Part shown: positions 8,546-16,731 of the stretch, piece by piece | Layout of the letters: each line of letters starts with the position of its first letter | Position numbering within the stretch: the stretch's first letter is position 1 | NCBI GenBank assembly: GCA_018712515.1 | Contig: DVGW01000011.1 | Coordinates: 62,001-126,000, forward strand | DNA length: 64,000 nt | Source: Aphodovivens avicola | Lineage (GTDB): Bacteria > Actinomycetota > Coriobacteriia > Coriobacteriales > Eggerthellaceae | Direction of reading: 5' to 3' | Notes under the pieces: model-generated | What the model saw: only the letters and a program-made list of their open reading frames with translations | The model's database searches: none | Told to the model about the DNA's origin: nothing | Program-made: the position numbers and the translations under genes

Positions 8546-9709
8546 ATGGCATTGCGCCGCCTGGCACGCATCATCAGGCAGAACGCCACCGCTTCCATCG
8601 CGGCGGCAGCGGCGCTCGTCACGATGCTGTTCGTGCCCCCCGACGCGGCCTACCTGGGCTACTTCGACCTCAACACGCTCGCCTGCCTGTTCGCGCTGCT
8701 CGCCGTCATTCGCGCGCTGCGCAACGCGGGGTTCTTCGAGACCGTCGCGCACGCCGTCGTCCGCCGTTTCAAGACGCTGCGGGGGCTCGGGTGCGCCCTG
8801 GTGGGCGTGACGCTCGTCTGCTCGATGTTCGCGACCAACGACATGGCGCTCCTGATGCTGCTGCCGCTCTCCACCGTCACGCTCGCGAGCACCGGCAACG
8901 AGCGCGCTCTGCCGTTCACGTTCGTCATGCAGGCAATCGCCGCCAACCTCGGCGGCATGATCCTGCCATTTGGCAATCCGCAAAACATCTTTTTGAACTC
9001 CCGCTTCGGCATCGCGTTCCCTGATTTCCTGGCGACGATGGCGCTGCCGTTCGCGGTGTCGGTGATCCTGATCGCGCTGTGCTGCCTTGCGGGGTTCAAG
9101 GCGACCCCGCTGTCGTCGAGCGGCGTTCCCGATGCCGACGCTTCCGAGCGCGCGCCGCTTCCGCGCGCCAAGACCGCGCTCTACCTTGTCCTGTTCGCGC
9201 TTTCGCTCGGCATGGTGTTCCGCGTGGTGCCCTTCGTCGCCGGCGTCGTCATCGTCGCGGTGGCGCTGCTCTTCGCCGATCGCCGCGCGCTCGCGCATGT
9301 CGATTGGGGGCTTCTGGCCACGTTCGCGCTGTTCTTCGTGTTCTCGGGCAATATGGCGCGCATCCCTGAAGTGCAGGGGTTCTTCTCGATGCTGCTCGGC
9401 CAGAGCACGCTCGTCACCAGCGCGCTGGCCAGCCAGGTGATCAGCAACGTGCCCGCCGCCATTCTGCTGGCGCCGTTCGTCGACGGCTACCAGTCGCTGC
9501 TCATCGGCGTGAACATCGGAGGCGCCGGCACGCTCATCGCATCGCTCGCCAGTCTGATCGCGTTCAACCACTTCCGCGCGATCAAACGCGGCATGAAGCG
9601 CCCCGGCATCCAGGCGCTGTCGACCAAGCGCTACCTCGCGCTGTTCAGCGCGCTCAATTTCGCGTTCCTGGCGGTGCTGCTGGCCGTCTGCCTGGCGGCG
9701 GGATTCTGA
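8546..9709 (+). CDS. SLC13/ArsB-type (ion transporter superfamily) permease
   Basis: A 387-residue integral membrane protein with about ten hydrophobic segments. Two family hallmarks of the ion-transporter superfamily are visible: GGMILPFGNPQNIFL near residues 138-152, and the symmetry-related SNVPAAILLAPF near residue 305. These hairpins carry the substrate and cation sites in DASS, NhaD and ArsB proteins. The substrate (dicarboxylate, sulfate, arsenite or sodium/proton exchange) cannot be told from sequence. The chosen ATG follows AAAGGAG at good spacing; the frame is open upstream but those codons look non-coding. It stands alone, convergent with cyuA. Confidence 0.8.
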   Translation: MALRRLARIIRQNATASIAAAAALVTMLFVPPDAAYLGYFDLNTLACLFALLAVIRALRNAGFFETVAHAVVRRFKTLRGLGCALVGVTLVCSMFATNDMALLMLLPLSTVTLASTGNERALPFTFVMQAIAANLGGMILPFGNPQNIFLNSRFGIAFPDFLATMALPFAVSVILIALCCLAGFKATPLSSSGVPDADASERAPLPRAKTALYLVLFALSLGMVFRVVPFVAGVVIVAVALLFADRRALAHVDWGLLATFALFFVFSGNMARIPEVQGFFSMLLGQSTLVTSALASQVISNVPAAILLAPFVDGYQSLLIGVNIGGAGTLIASLASLIAFNHFRAIKRGMKRPGIQALSTKRYLALFSALNFAFLAVLLAVCLAAGF

Positions 9710-9730
9710 CGAGACGGGAAAGGCGCTGCC

Positions 9731-9975
9731 GCTTCCCCGAATAACGCATTTTTTGGATAACGAAGACAAAAAGAACGTTATTTGGGGAAGCGAGCAGACG
9801 TTCTCTGTATCTTAGCTGATAAAGAATAATTTTGACCTGGCTGTTTAATAGAGCTCTATTTGACATAGATCAGCTCTGCGCCGTTTTAGCCGGAAAAAGA
9901 GCTCTCGAACTCGTCTGAATCCCCGAAAATCGTAAAAAATGACTGCGATATCCAAAAAATGCGTTATTCGGGGAT
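9731..9975. repeat. Paired inverted palindromic element, copy pair 1
   Basis: Two copies of a roughly 55-bp imperfect palindrome face each other: 9731-9791 on the plus strand and 9919-9975 on the minus strand. They share CCCCGAATAACGCATTTTTT and the following GGATA exactly. Each copy is a hairpin (CCCCGAATAACG pairing with CGTTATTTGGGG). About 130 bases of AT-rich DNA lie between. A second pair is at 38237-38507. The module sits between two convergent genes. Confidence 0.8.
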
Positions 9976-10053
9976 CCATCCGACATGGCAGGAGGTGCGA
10001 CGGGGATGCGACAGGGAATGTGACAGGGTGCGACGGAGCACGACAGGGGATGC

Positions 10054-10122
10054 GGCGTGACAGGGGACGTTCCTTCTGTCACATTATCCAAATGTGACAG
10101 AAGGAACGTCCCCTGTCACGCC
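10054..10122. repeat. Long perfect palindrome of the GTGACAGG family
   Basis: An almost 69-base hairpin: arms start GGCGTGACAGGGGACGTTCC and continue TTCTGTCACATT, pair perfectly, and leave a 4-5-base loop (ATCC). It lies 50 bases beyond the 3' end of cyuA. The adjacent sequence (9989-10053) holds degenerate GCGACAGGG copies. A near-identical palindrome lies at 11514-11576 on the other side of cyuA. Confidence 0.85.
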
Positions 10123-10171
10123 ACCCTGTCACGTCGTTGGCGATGCGCACCCCTGCTGCATCCTTCATGTT

Positions 10172-11467
10172 CTACGAGCCCAGCATGATGCGGATGATCT
10201 CGTCGTTGGTGGCGCGCATGCCTTCGCGACCGACGCGGCAGACGCTCTCGATGGTGTTCTCGACGCCCTTCTTCACGATGCCGTCTCCGTCGTAGAACTG
10301 CTGGCCGGCGCGGTACATCTCGTATCCCAGGATGCCGGCGTTCACCGACATGGCGATCTTGGCGGCGCAGGACGGTTTGGCGCCGTCGCACACGATGCCC
10401 GACACGATGGACAGCGCGTTGACGACCGCATGCACGGCCTCCTTGTAGCCGCCGCCGTTCAGATACGCGATGCCGGCGCCCGCCGCCGCGCCGGCGCACA
10501 CCGCGCCGCAGAACGCGGACAGACGCCCGATGCCGGTCTTCTGGTGGATGGCGCACAGGTTGGACAGCACGAGCGCGCGATAGAGCGCCTCCTCGTCCGC
10601 GTCCAGATGGTGTGCGTACTCGATGACGGGCATTGAGGCGGTGAGGCCCTGGTTACCGCTTCCCGAGTTGATGACGACCGGCAGCTCGCATCCGCTCATG
10701 CGCGCGTCCGACCCCGCCGCCGCCAGCGCGCAGGCGCGCACCTTGACGTCGTCGCCGTAAGCCGACAGGAGCACGCTGCCGATGTTGGCGCCCCAATCTC
10801 CGGAAAGGCCCTCCTGTGCGATGGCGGAGTTGCAGGCGATCTGGCGCCCGATGACGTCGCGGATGTCGTCGATGTCCACCGTCATCGCGAAGTCCCAGAT
10901 GCCCTCCATGCTCAGCAGCGTCCGATCGGTGAGATCCCCCGCCGTCTCGCCATCCTCGGCGAGCGGGGCCTCGCGCAGCACCACGCCATCGCATTGCTCG
11001 CAGACGATGTTGGTGTGATACTCGGCGATGCGCACAGTGCCGGAATGGGTGCGGCCGTCCGCATCGCGGTAGGCATGCACGACCAGGTCGAAGTCCAGAT
11101 CGGTGTCCGCGCGGCGCACCTCGATGGGGGCCTTTGCCAGATACTCGACGATGCGCGCGATCTTCTCCTCGTCGACCTTGGCGATGACCTCGAGCCATGC
11201 ATCGGCATCACCCGCGACGACGCCCGCCGCAGCCGCCGCCTCGATGCCCTTGAGCCCGCCGGTGTGGGGCACGACCACGCTCTTGGCGTTCTTGACGATG
11301 CTGCCGCTCACCTCGAGCTCCAGGCGATCGGGGATCCCGCCTGCAAGATCGCGGGCGCGCGCGGCGGCGAGCGCGATGGCAATGGGCTCGGTACAGCCCA
11401 TCGCGGGGATCAGCTCCTCCTCGAGAACCGCGATGTAGGCGCCGTAGCGGCTATCGGTTTTTTCCAT
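10172..11467 (-). CDS. cyuA: L-cysteine desulfidase family protein (CyuA/YhaM)
   Basis: A 431-residue protein of the UPF0597/YhaM family, which releases sulfide, ammonia and pyruvate from L-cysteine using an oxygen-sensitive Fe-S cluster in the cytoplasm. Family marks are MGCTEPIAIALAAA near residue 20 with the conserved cysteine, VVINSGSGNQGLTASMPV, and near the C-terminus GIVCDGAKPSCAAKIA, which carries the other cysteine ligands. The ATG at 11467 is preferred; the frame continues upstream into the palindromic repeat, which is not coding. It stands alone between two related palindromes and could supply sulfide or pyruvate. Confidence 0.88.
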   Translation of the reverse strand: MEKTDSRYGAYIAVLEEELIPAMGCTEPIAIALAAARARDLAGGIPDRLELEVSGSIVKNAKSVVVPHTGGLKGIEAAAAAGVVAGDADAWLEVIAKVDEEKIARIVEYLAKAPIEVRRADTDLDFDLVVHAYRDADGRTHSGTVRIAEYHTNIVCEQCDGVVLREAPLAEDGETAGDLTDRTLLSMEGIWDFAMTVDIDDIRDVIGRQIACNSAIAQEGLSGDWGANIGSVLLSAYGDDVKVRACALAAAGSDARMSGCELPVVINSGSGNQGLTASMPVIEYAHHLDADEEALYRALVLSNLCAIHQKTGIGRLSAFCGAVCAGAAAGAGIAYLNGGGYKEAVHAVVNALSIVSGIVCDGAKPSCAAKIAMSVNAGILGYEMYRAGQQFYDGDGIVKKGVENTIESVCRVGREGMRATNDEIIRIMLGS

Positions 11468-11513
11468 GCGAAAGCCAACCTTCCCGATCGAGCGCGACAG
11501 GGCGTGACAGGAT

Positions 11514-11576
11514 GTGACAGGGGACGGTCTTTCTGTCACATTATCCAAACGTGACAGAAGGACCGTCCCCTGTCAC
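11514..11576. repeat. Long palindrome of the GTGACAGG family, second copy
   Basis: Arms GTGACAGGGGACGGTCnTTC and TGTCAC pair across a loop TTATCCAAA. It differs from the copy at 10054-10122 mainly by compensated changes in the stem (ACGTTCC versus ACGGTC-). It lies 46 bases upstream of the cyuA start and 42 bases beyond the 3' end of the dmsC-like gene. Confidence 0.85.
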
Positions 11577-11618
11577 GCCTGTCCCATGATAGCAAACGGA
11601 GCGGGTGGGAAAAGCGCG

Positions 11619-12497
11619 TCACAGCCCCACGGTCATGTGGGTCATGTAGAAGACGAACCTCATGAGGAACACCCCGGCGAACACCAGAACGCTGGCGGCG
11701 CATGAGATGACGAGTCGGAGACGGTATGACTGCGCGACCGCGAAGCGGCGCGCGCCGATCATCGTGACGATGCCCGCCGCGCACATCACGAAGAACGCCG
11801 CAAGCGCGGGCCAGAACCCCGGCGCCAGATCGATCGCCCTACCGAACGAGTTGCCCATCCCGGAAAGCGCGACGCCTTGCGTGACGTATACGACGACGTT
11901 TGCGACGAGCGCAGCCGCGGCAAGCGCCAGAAGCGCCTTCTCCCCTCCGTCACCCAGCGGCGTGCGTGCCGCGCGGAAGCCCGCAAGCGCCAGGATCGGA
12001 CCTCCCACCAGCGCGTTCAAGCACAGGGCTGCCGGCACCTGCCACAGATTCCAGGTGACGATCGTCTCGCGCCCGTATGCGAAGGCGACAGCACCCACGA
12101 ACGCCAGCGCGGCAATCGCGGCGGCGACCAACCACACGCGCTGGAGCGCGAGCGGGAAACGCCGGCCGAAGGTGAGCAGCCAGTACACGCCCGCCAAGGC
12201 GAGGAAGGCCACGGCGCTTGCGACCTCGGTGGAAAGGGGGCTGCGCCCGATGCCCGCGATCACGTAGAGCGCGTTGTCGGGGTTGCCCAGATGCGTCGCC
12301 GAGGCGACGAGACCCACCATCGTCACCACCAAGGGGATGCACAGAAGCTTGGAGAGCCTGCCGCGCGCATCACCATCGATACCGCCTTTGAACAGGGGGA
12401 TCGCCATCAGTACGAACGCCAGCGCGCCCGACGGCGCAAGCGTCGTGAAGAGCACGAGCGAAATCTCGTTTACCGCGAAGGCGAACCCATACATCAT
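11619..12497 (-). CDS. DmsC-like membrane anchor subunit, orphan
   Basis: A 292-residue protein with about eight hydrophobic segments, starting MMYGFAFAVNEISLVLFTTLAPSGALAF, the usual opening of DmsC anchors (E-x-x-L-V-x-F-T). It also has ATHLGNPDNALYVIAGIGRSPLSTEV, the family block seen as SFAHLASPLNAVNAL in the complete dmsABC operon at 15-19 kb. DmsC anchors oxidise menaquinol and hold the Fe-S and Mo subunits at the membrane. Here no catalytic or Fe-S subunit is adjacent. It starts 9 bases after the TorD-like gene, with which it forms a two-gene unit. Confidence 0.82.
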   Translation of the reverse strand: MMYGFAFAVNEISLVLFTTLAPSGALAFVLMAIPLFKGGIDGDARGRLSKLLCIPLVVTMVGLVASATHLGNPDNALYVIAGIGRSPLSTEVASAVAFLALAGVYWLLTFGRRFPLALQRVWLVAAAIAALAFVGAVAFAYGRETIVTWNLWQVPAALCLNALVGGPILALAGFRAARTPLGDGGEKALLALAAAALVANVVVYVTQGVALSGMGNSFGRAIDLAPGFWPALAAFFVMCAAGIVTMIGARRFAVAQSYRLRLVISCAASVLVFAGVFLMRFVFYMTHMTVGL

Positions 12498-12506
12498 GGC
12501 GCGCCC

Positions 12507-13154
12507 CTATTTGTAGAAGCGGGGAACGGCGACGTCGAGGCCGCGCGCATCGCGGATCCCCTCCAAGCTCAGGCGCGTCAGGCGCGCGAGGCCCCGGTAG
12601 AACGGATGCGTCGAGGCGTCTTCGAGATATTCGAGGAAATGCGGCGCCCAGGTGAGCAGATGCAGGCGCAGGTAATCGTCGAGGTCGTCAGGGCGGTTGC
12701 CGGCGAGCCAGGCCATGAGCTCGAGCATCAAGCCGATATGATCCTCGGGATCGTTCGCGTCGCCTAGACGCTCGATGCCGCGCTCGCGCATCCACTGGCG
12801 CAAATCGAGCGTGGTCAGGCCGAACATCACGCACTCGCGGTCGGTGTAGACCGACCCCCACGGCGGCGCGGCCTTATGCCCCGGCCCCACGAACAGGCGG
12901 CGGTACTCCCACATCAGATCGTCGTCGACGCCGTCGGCGAGCCCCTCCTGGATCAGCTGGAGGCATTCAAGCGCCCCATCCTCGTCGACGAACGGCCACT
13001 CCGCCGCAGCCGCATGCGCGTCGAGCGCCGCCATCGCGTCGAACGAGGGGCCGGCGGCACCCAGACGGGGATCCTCCAGGAAAAACGGCGCGAGCGACGT
13101 GCCGACGATCGCGACGCCGGCGCGTTCATCCTCGGTCCAAACGGTTGCGATCAT
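12507..13154 (-). CDS. TorD/DmsD-family redox-enzyme chaperone
   Basis: A 215-residue all-helical protein. The family motif is LMWEYRRLFVGPGHKAAPPWGSVYTDRE, followed by the acidic DPEDHIGLMLELMAWL and the C-terminal HLLTWAPHFLEYLED. TorD/DmsD chaperones bind the Tat signal peptide of molybdenum enzymes during cofactor loading in the cytoplasm. It is followed directly by a DmsC-like anchor. The dmsABC operon 3 kb away has no chaperone of its own, so this protein could serve it; that is inference. Confidence 0.87.
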   Translation of the reverse strand: MIATVWTEDERAGVAIVGTSLAPFFLEDPRLGAAGPSFDAMAALDAHAAAAEWPFVDEDGALECLQLIQEGLADGVDDDLMWEYRRLFVGPGHKAAPPWGSVYTDRECVMFGLTTLDLRQWMRERGIERLGDANDPEDHIGLMLELMAWLAGNRPDDLDDYLRLHLLTWAPHFLEYLEDASTHPFYRGLARLTRLSLEGIRDARGLDVAVPRFYK

Positions 13155-13261
13155 CTGTCCCCTTTCGCCTTGCGCGGCAGGACGCTCCTCATCGATAAAA
13201 CGCTCCCCGCCAGTGTAGCGCAGCGGAGGCGCGCTCAGTGCGGAGGTCGACCGAATGACAA

Positions 13262-13332
13262 GGCGCCCGGCAAGGATGCGGCCCGCTCCGCGCCGCCGTG
13301 CGGGCCGGGGACGGCCGCCCTTGCCGGGCGCC
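13262..13332 (-). terminator. Large GC-rich hairpin downstream of putP
   Basis: Arms GGCGCCCGGCAAGG and CCTTGCCGGGCGCC (14 bp, perfect) enclose a smaller internal GC-rich stem. On the minus strand it is followed by TTGTCATT. It lies between putP and the TorD gene, both minus strand, and is a possible terminator without a clean T-tract. Confidence 0.5.
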
Positions 13333-13388
13333 GTGATGCGACGAAGCCGCGCTTCGAAGGCGTCCGGGGGTCGGCCGCCGGCGCGCCG

Positions 13389-14951
13389 CTACACGTCCAG
13401 ATCCATGTAGGAGTCGAACTCGTCGGTGACTTCCTTTTCGGGCTCCTTGGTCAGAAGCGACACCACGACGATGACCGCGAGCGCGATGACGAAGCCCGGC
13501 AGCAGCTCGTACACGCCGAACCAGCCGCCCAGCGGCTTCACGAACATGTTCCACACCACCACGGTGACCGCGCCGGTGATCATGCCGGCGACGGCGCCGG
13601 GCAGCGTGGTGCGGCGCCAGTAGAGCGACAGCAGCATCAGCGGGCCGAACGAGGCGCCGAAGCCCGCCCACGCGTACGACACGATGTTGAAGATCGACGA
13701 GTTCTGATCGAGCGAGATGAACACGCCGAAGAACAGCACCGCGACCAGCGTCAGGCGCGCCACGATCATGACCTGCTGGTCGGTGGCATCGCGCTTGATG
13801 AGGCCTTTGAAGATGTTGGTGGCCACCGCCGAACCCGAGATGAGCAGGTATGACGACGAAGAGCTCATCGCCGCGGCGAAGATGCCCGACACCACCAGAC
13901 CGCACATGAACGAGGGCAGGAGCATGCGCGAGAGGATGATGAAGATGTTCTCGGCGTCGGATTGCGTGAGAAACGCGTCGGGCACCACCGCGCGGCCGAT
14001 GAGGCCGATGCACACGGCGGAGGACAGCGAGATGACCAGCCAGATCATCGCGATGATGCGCGACTTCTTGATCTCGTCGGAATGACGCACCGACATGAAG
14101 CGCACGAGCACCTGCGGCATGCCGAAATAGCCCAGGCCCCACGCCAGGCCGGAGACGATGGTCACGATGCCGTAGGAGGTGGGATCGCTGAACAGGGGCA
14201 TGCCGTCTTGGACGATCTGCTGGCCGGATTCATCGAGCACGGGCGTGGCCATCTCGGTGCCGGAGAGGAAGCCGGGGATCCCCTGGAGGAACGCCACCGT
14301 GTTCTCGACGCCGCCCGCCGCGGTCACCGAGCCGATGAACACCGTCGCCAGCGCGAAGAACATGAGCGTGCCCTGGATGAGGTCGGTGGTGCACACGGAG
14401 AGGTACCCGCCCAGGAACGTGTACAGGAACACGATGATGGCGCCGATGACCATCATCACCGCGTAATCCCAGCCGAACAGCGTCGCGAACAGCTTGCCGC
14501 AAGTGACGAAGCAGCTGCCCGTGTAGATGCTGAAGAACAAAAGGATAATGATCGCGGCGATCGTCATCAGGATGTGCTTGGTGTCATGGAAGCGGTTGGA
14601 GAAGAAGTCGGGCACCGTGATGGCGTTGCCGGCCTTCTCGGAGTATTTGCGCAGGCGCTTGGCTACGAACTTCCAGTTGAGGTACGTGCCGATGATCAGG
14701 CCGATCGCCGTCCACATGGCGTCGGAGGCGCCGGTGAAGTACGCGATGCCCGGCAGGCCCATGAGCAGCCAGCCCGACATGTCCGACGCCTCCGCCGAAA
14801 GCGCCGTGAGCCACGGACCCAGGCCGCGCCCGCCCAGGAAGTACTCCTCGCTCGAAGAGTTCGAGCGTTTCGCGTAGATGAAGCCGACGACGACCACCAC
14901 CACGAAATACAGCAGCATCGCCAGCATGACCAATACGTCATTGCCGATCAT
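13389..14951 (-). CDS. putP: Sodium/proline symporter
   Basis: A 520-residue sodium:solute symporter (SSS family) with about 13 membrane segments. PutP-like marks include EEYFLGGRGLGPWLTALSAEASDMSGWLLMG near residues 35-65, GGYLSVCTTDLIQG, and LAWGLGYFGMPQVLVRFMSVR. Length is typical. It should take up proline (or a close analogue) with sodium. The ATG follows GAGGAATC, a reasonable ribosome site, and a TATAAT lies 53 bases upstream. It is a single-gene unit ended by the hairpin at 13262-13332. Confidence 0.9.
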   Translation of the reverse strand: MIGNDVLVMLAMLLYFVVVVVVGFIYAKRSNSSSEEYFLGGRGLGPWLTALSAEASDMSGWLLMGLPGIAYFTGASDAMWTAIGLIIGTYLNWKFVAKRLRKYSEKAGNAITVPDFFSNRFHDTKHILMTIAAIIILLFFSIYTGSCFVTCGKLFATLFGWDYAVMMVIGAIIVFLYTFLGGYLSVCTTDLIQGTLMFFALATVFIGSVTAAGGVENTVAFLQGIPGFLSGTEMATPVLDESGQQIVQDGMPLFSDPTSYGIVTIVSGLAWGLGYFGMPQVLVRFMSVRHSDEIKKSRIIAMIWLVISLSSAVCIGLIGRAVVPDAFLTQSDAENIFIILSRMLLPSFMCGLVVSGIFAAAMSSSSSYLLISGSAVATNIFKGLIKRDATDQQVMIVARLTLVAVLFFGVFISLDQNSSIFNIVSYAWAGFGASFGPLMLLSLYWRRTTLPGAVAGMITGAVTVVVWNMFVKPLGGWFGVYELLPGFVIALAVIVVVSLLTKEPEKEVTDEFDSYMDLDV

Positions 14952-15003
14952 GATTCCTCGATTCCCTTGTAGATAAAGCCCCCAAGCTTTAAATCAACCG
15001 AGA

Positions 15004-15009
15004 ATTATA
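15004..15009 (-). promoter_or_regulatory. putP promoter -10 element
   Basis: On the minus strand, GGTATAATTC gives a perfect TATAAT 53 bases upstream of the putP start. The expected -35 position is GC-rich (best match TTACGG), so the promoter may need an activator or an extended -10 contact. Confidence 0.5.
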
Positions 15010-15111
15010 CCGCGCGCCGCCGCACCCGTAACGCGAAAAAAGGGACGGTCGCCTTTTCACATTCCAGCTTGAGCATACGTCAGCGAGCGGGCGCGGGGTG
15101 CGCCCGATAGA

Positions 15112-15157
15112 CGAGAAAAGCCCCTTGGGCTGGACTTTCGGTCCGCCCAAGGGGCTT
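15112..15157 (-). terminator. Rho-independent terminator of dmsABC
   Basis: On the minus strand, a perfect 13-bp stem (AAGCCCCTTGGGC with GCCCAAGGGGCTT) is followed by TTTTCTCG, about 75 bases after the dmsC stop. Confidence 0.88.
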
Positions 15158-15232
15158 CGAGCGTCTAGCAGGCGTGCATCGCGCCCGCGCAGCGTCAACA
15201 GGTTCCGCCGGCCGGTAAGCCGGCGGAAGCAA

Positions 15233-16093
15233 CTAGCACGCCAGGCCCACCGAGAGCTGGGTGGCGTAGAAGGCCAGGCGCAGGCAGAAGATGCCGACGA
15301 GCGCCAGCACCACGGCCAGGCCCGCCATGGCGACCTTGCCCTTGCCCAGCACCGCGATGAACAGCGGAGCAGCGGTGGCAAGCAGGCAGACGATGCCGAT
15401 GACCAGCACCGGGATCGCCTCGGCGACCAGATCGGCGCCGGAGACGACCGCGTTGGACAGGTTGGCGACGGAGCCGACCTGCACGCCGGCGGCGACGGCG
15501 CCCAGCAGGATGCCCAGGCCGCCCACGATCAGGACGAGGTTCTTGCCCTGACGGCCAAGGCCGTCCATGGAGCCGGACAGCGCCAGCACGAGCGCGGCGA
15601 ACGAGGCGCCGCCGGCAAAGCAGAAGCCGATGATCGAAAGCGGCAGCAGCGGCGAGTTCCACGAAGCGATGGTGTCCATCATGTAGGCGAAGCCGGTGAA
15701 GCAGGCGAACACGACGGCGAAGACGGCCACGACGGCGGCGAAGCCCTTGCGGGCAGCGCCCTTGAGCTTGCCGGTGAGGGCGACGATCAGGTACACCAGC
15801 GCGATGACCACGAACACGCTGCCCACGACGATCTCGTTGGTGAGCGGCGAGGAGCCGAAGCCGTTGAGCGCGTTGACGGCGTTGAGCGGCGAGGCGAGGT
15901 GCGCGAACGAGCAGGCGAAGCCCACCAGCACCACGACGAACGGGATGAAGGTCATGCGGTCGATCTTCTTCAGCTGCTCGTCGGTGAACGACGCGGCGAA
16001 GAAGGCGCAGGCCAGCGCGATGAAGGCGCCGGCACCCGCAGGAGCCAGGGTCGTGAACAGAGCCAAAGGCAGCTCGGCGAAGGCGGCCTCCAT
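15233..16093 (-). CDS. dmsC: DMSO reductase membrane anchor subunit
   Basis: A 286-residue protein with eight hydrophobic segments, opening MEAAFAELPLALFTTLAPAGAGAF, the DmsC pattern. It should bind menaquinol and pass electrons to the Fe-S subunit encoded just upstream. It begins one base after the dmsB stop (TAGCATG), so the operon order is dmsA-dmsB-dmsC. The terminator at 15112-15157 closes the operon. Confidence 0.88.
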   Translation of the reverse strand: MEAAFAELPLALFTTLAPAGAGAFIALACAFFAASFTDEQLKKIDRMTFIPFVVVLVGFACSFAHLASPLNAVNALNGFGSSPLTNEIVVGSVFVVIALVYLIVALTGKLKGAARKGFAAVVAVFAVVFACFTGFAYMMDTIASWNSPLLPLSIIGFCFAGGASFAALVLALSGSMDGLGRQGKNLVLIVGGLGILLGAVAAGVQVGSVANLSNAVVSGADLVAEAIPVLVIGIVCLLATAAPLFIAVLGKGKVAMAGLAVVLALVGIFCLRLAFYATQLSVGLAC

Positions 16094-16094
16094 G

Positions 16095-16715
16095 CTACAT
16101 CACCTCCACGGGATTCGCGACGATGCCTTCGCGGGCGTCGGCCGGCTGGGCATCGGGGGTTGCCTTGATATACAGGTTGGGGCCGGTGTAGTGGGCCGGG
16201 GGCAGCGGCGCGATGTCGGCGATATCGCCCATGCCGGAGATGTCCTCCAGCAGGCCGAACTCCAGCGCGCGCAGCGGGCAGGCGTCCACGCACATCGGGT
16301 TCTTGCCCTCGGCGACGCGCTCGGCGCATCCGTCGCACTTGACGGAGTGTCCCAGCGTACGGTCGACCGTCGGCACGTTGTAGGGGCAGGCCATCGCGCA
16401 GTAGCCGCAGCCGATGCACTTGCCCGCATCAACGCTCACCAGCCCGGTCTCGGCGTCCTTGTGCATGGCGCCGGTCGGGCACACCTGCACGCAGGCGGGA
16501 TCGTTGCAGTGCTGGCAGCCCAGCGACACGTGGTACACGAACGCGCTGGACGTGCAGATGCCGTCGGCGTCGAGCTCGCAGGCGCCGCCCTCGTAGTCGT
16601 ACACCTTGCGGAAGTGGATCCCCTCGGAGGAATCCTTGTAGTCCTTGCACGCCATCTCGCAGGTCCGGCAACCGGTGCAGCGAGTGGAGTCGAAGTAGAA
16701 TGCGTATTGCGTCAT
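16095..16715 (-). CDS. dmsB: DMSO reductase Fe-S electron-transfer subunit
   Basis: A 206-residue polyferredoxin with four cysteine clusters: CTGCRTCEMAC near residues 13-23, CQHCNDPACVQVCP near 67-80, CIGCGYCAMACP near 99-110, and CDGCAERVAEGKNPMCVDACP near 126-146. This matches the four [4Fe-4S] sites of DmsB. It links the anchor to the molybdenum subunit on the outer face of the membrane, exported bound to DmsA. It sits 16 bases after dmsA. Confidence 0.92.
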   Translation of the reverse strand: MTQYAFYFDSTRCTGCRTCEMACKDYKDSSEGIHFRKVYDYEGGACELDADGICTSSAFVYHVSLGCQHCNDPACVQVCPTGAMHKDAETGLVSVDAGKCIGCGYCAMACPYNVPTVDRTLGHSVKCDGCAERVAEGKNPMCVDACPLRALEFGLLEDISGMGDIADIAPLPPAHYTGPNLYIKATPDAQPADAREGIVANPVEVM

Positions 16716-16731
16716 GATTTCCCCCTCTCGC

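Noticed and set aside
10054..10122. Possible CRISPR repeat
   Set aside because: The palindromes near cyuA occur only twice, 1.4 kb apart, without spacers; they are inverted-repeat elements, not an array.
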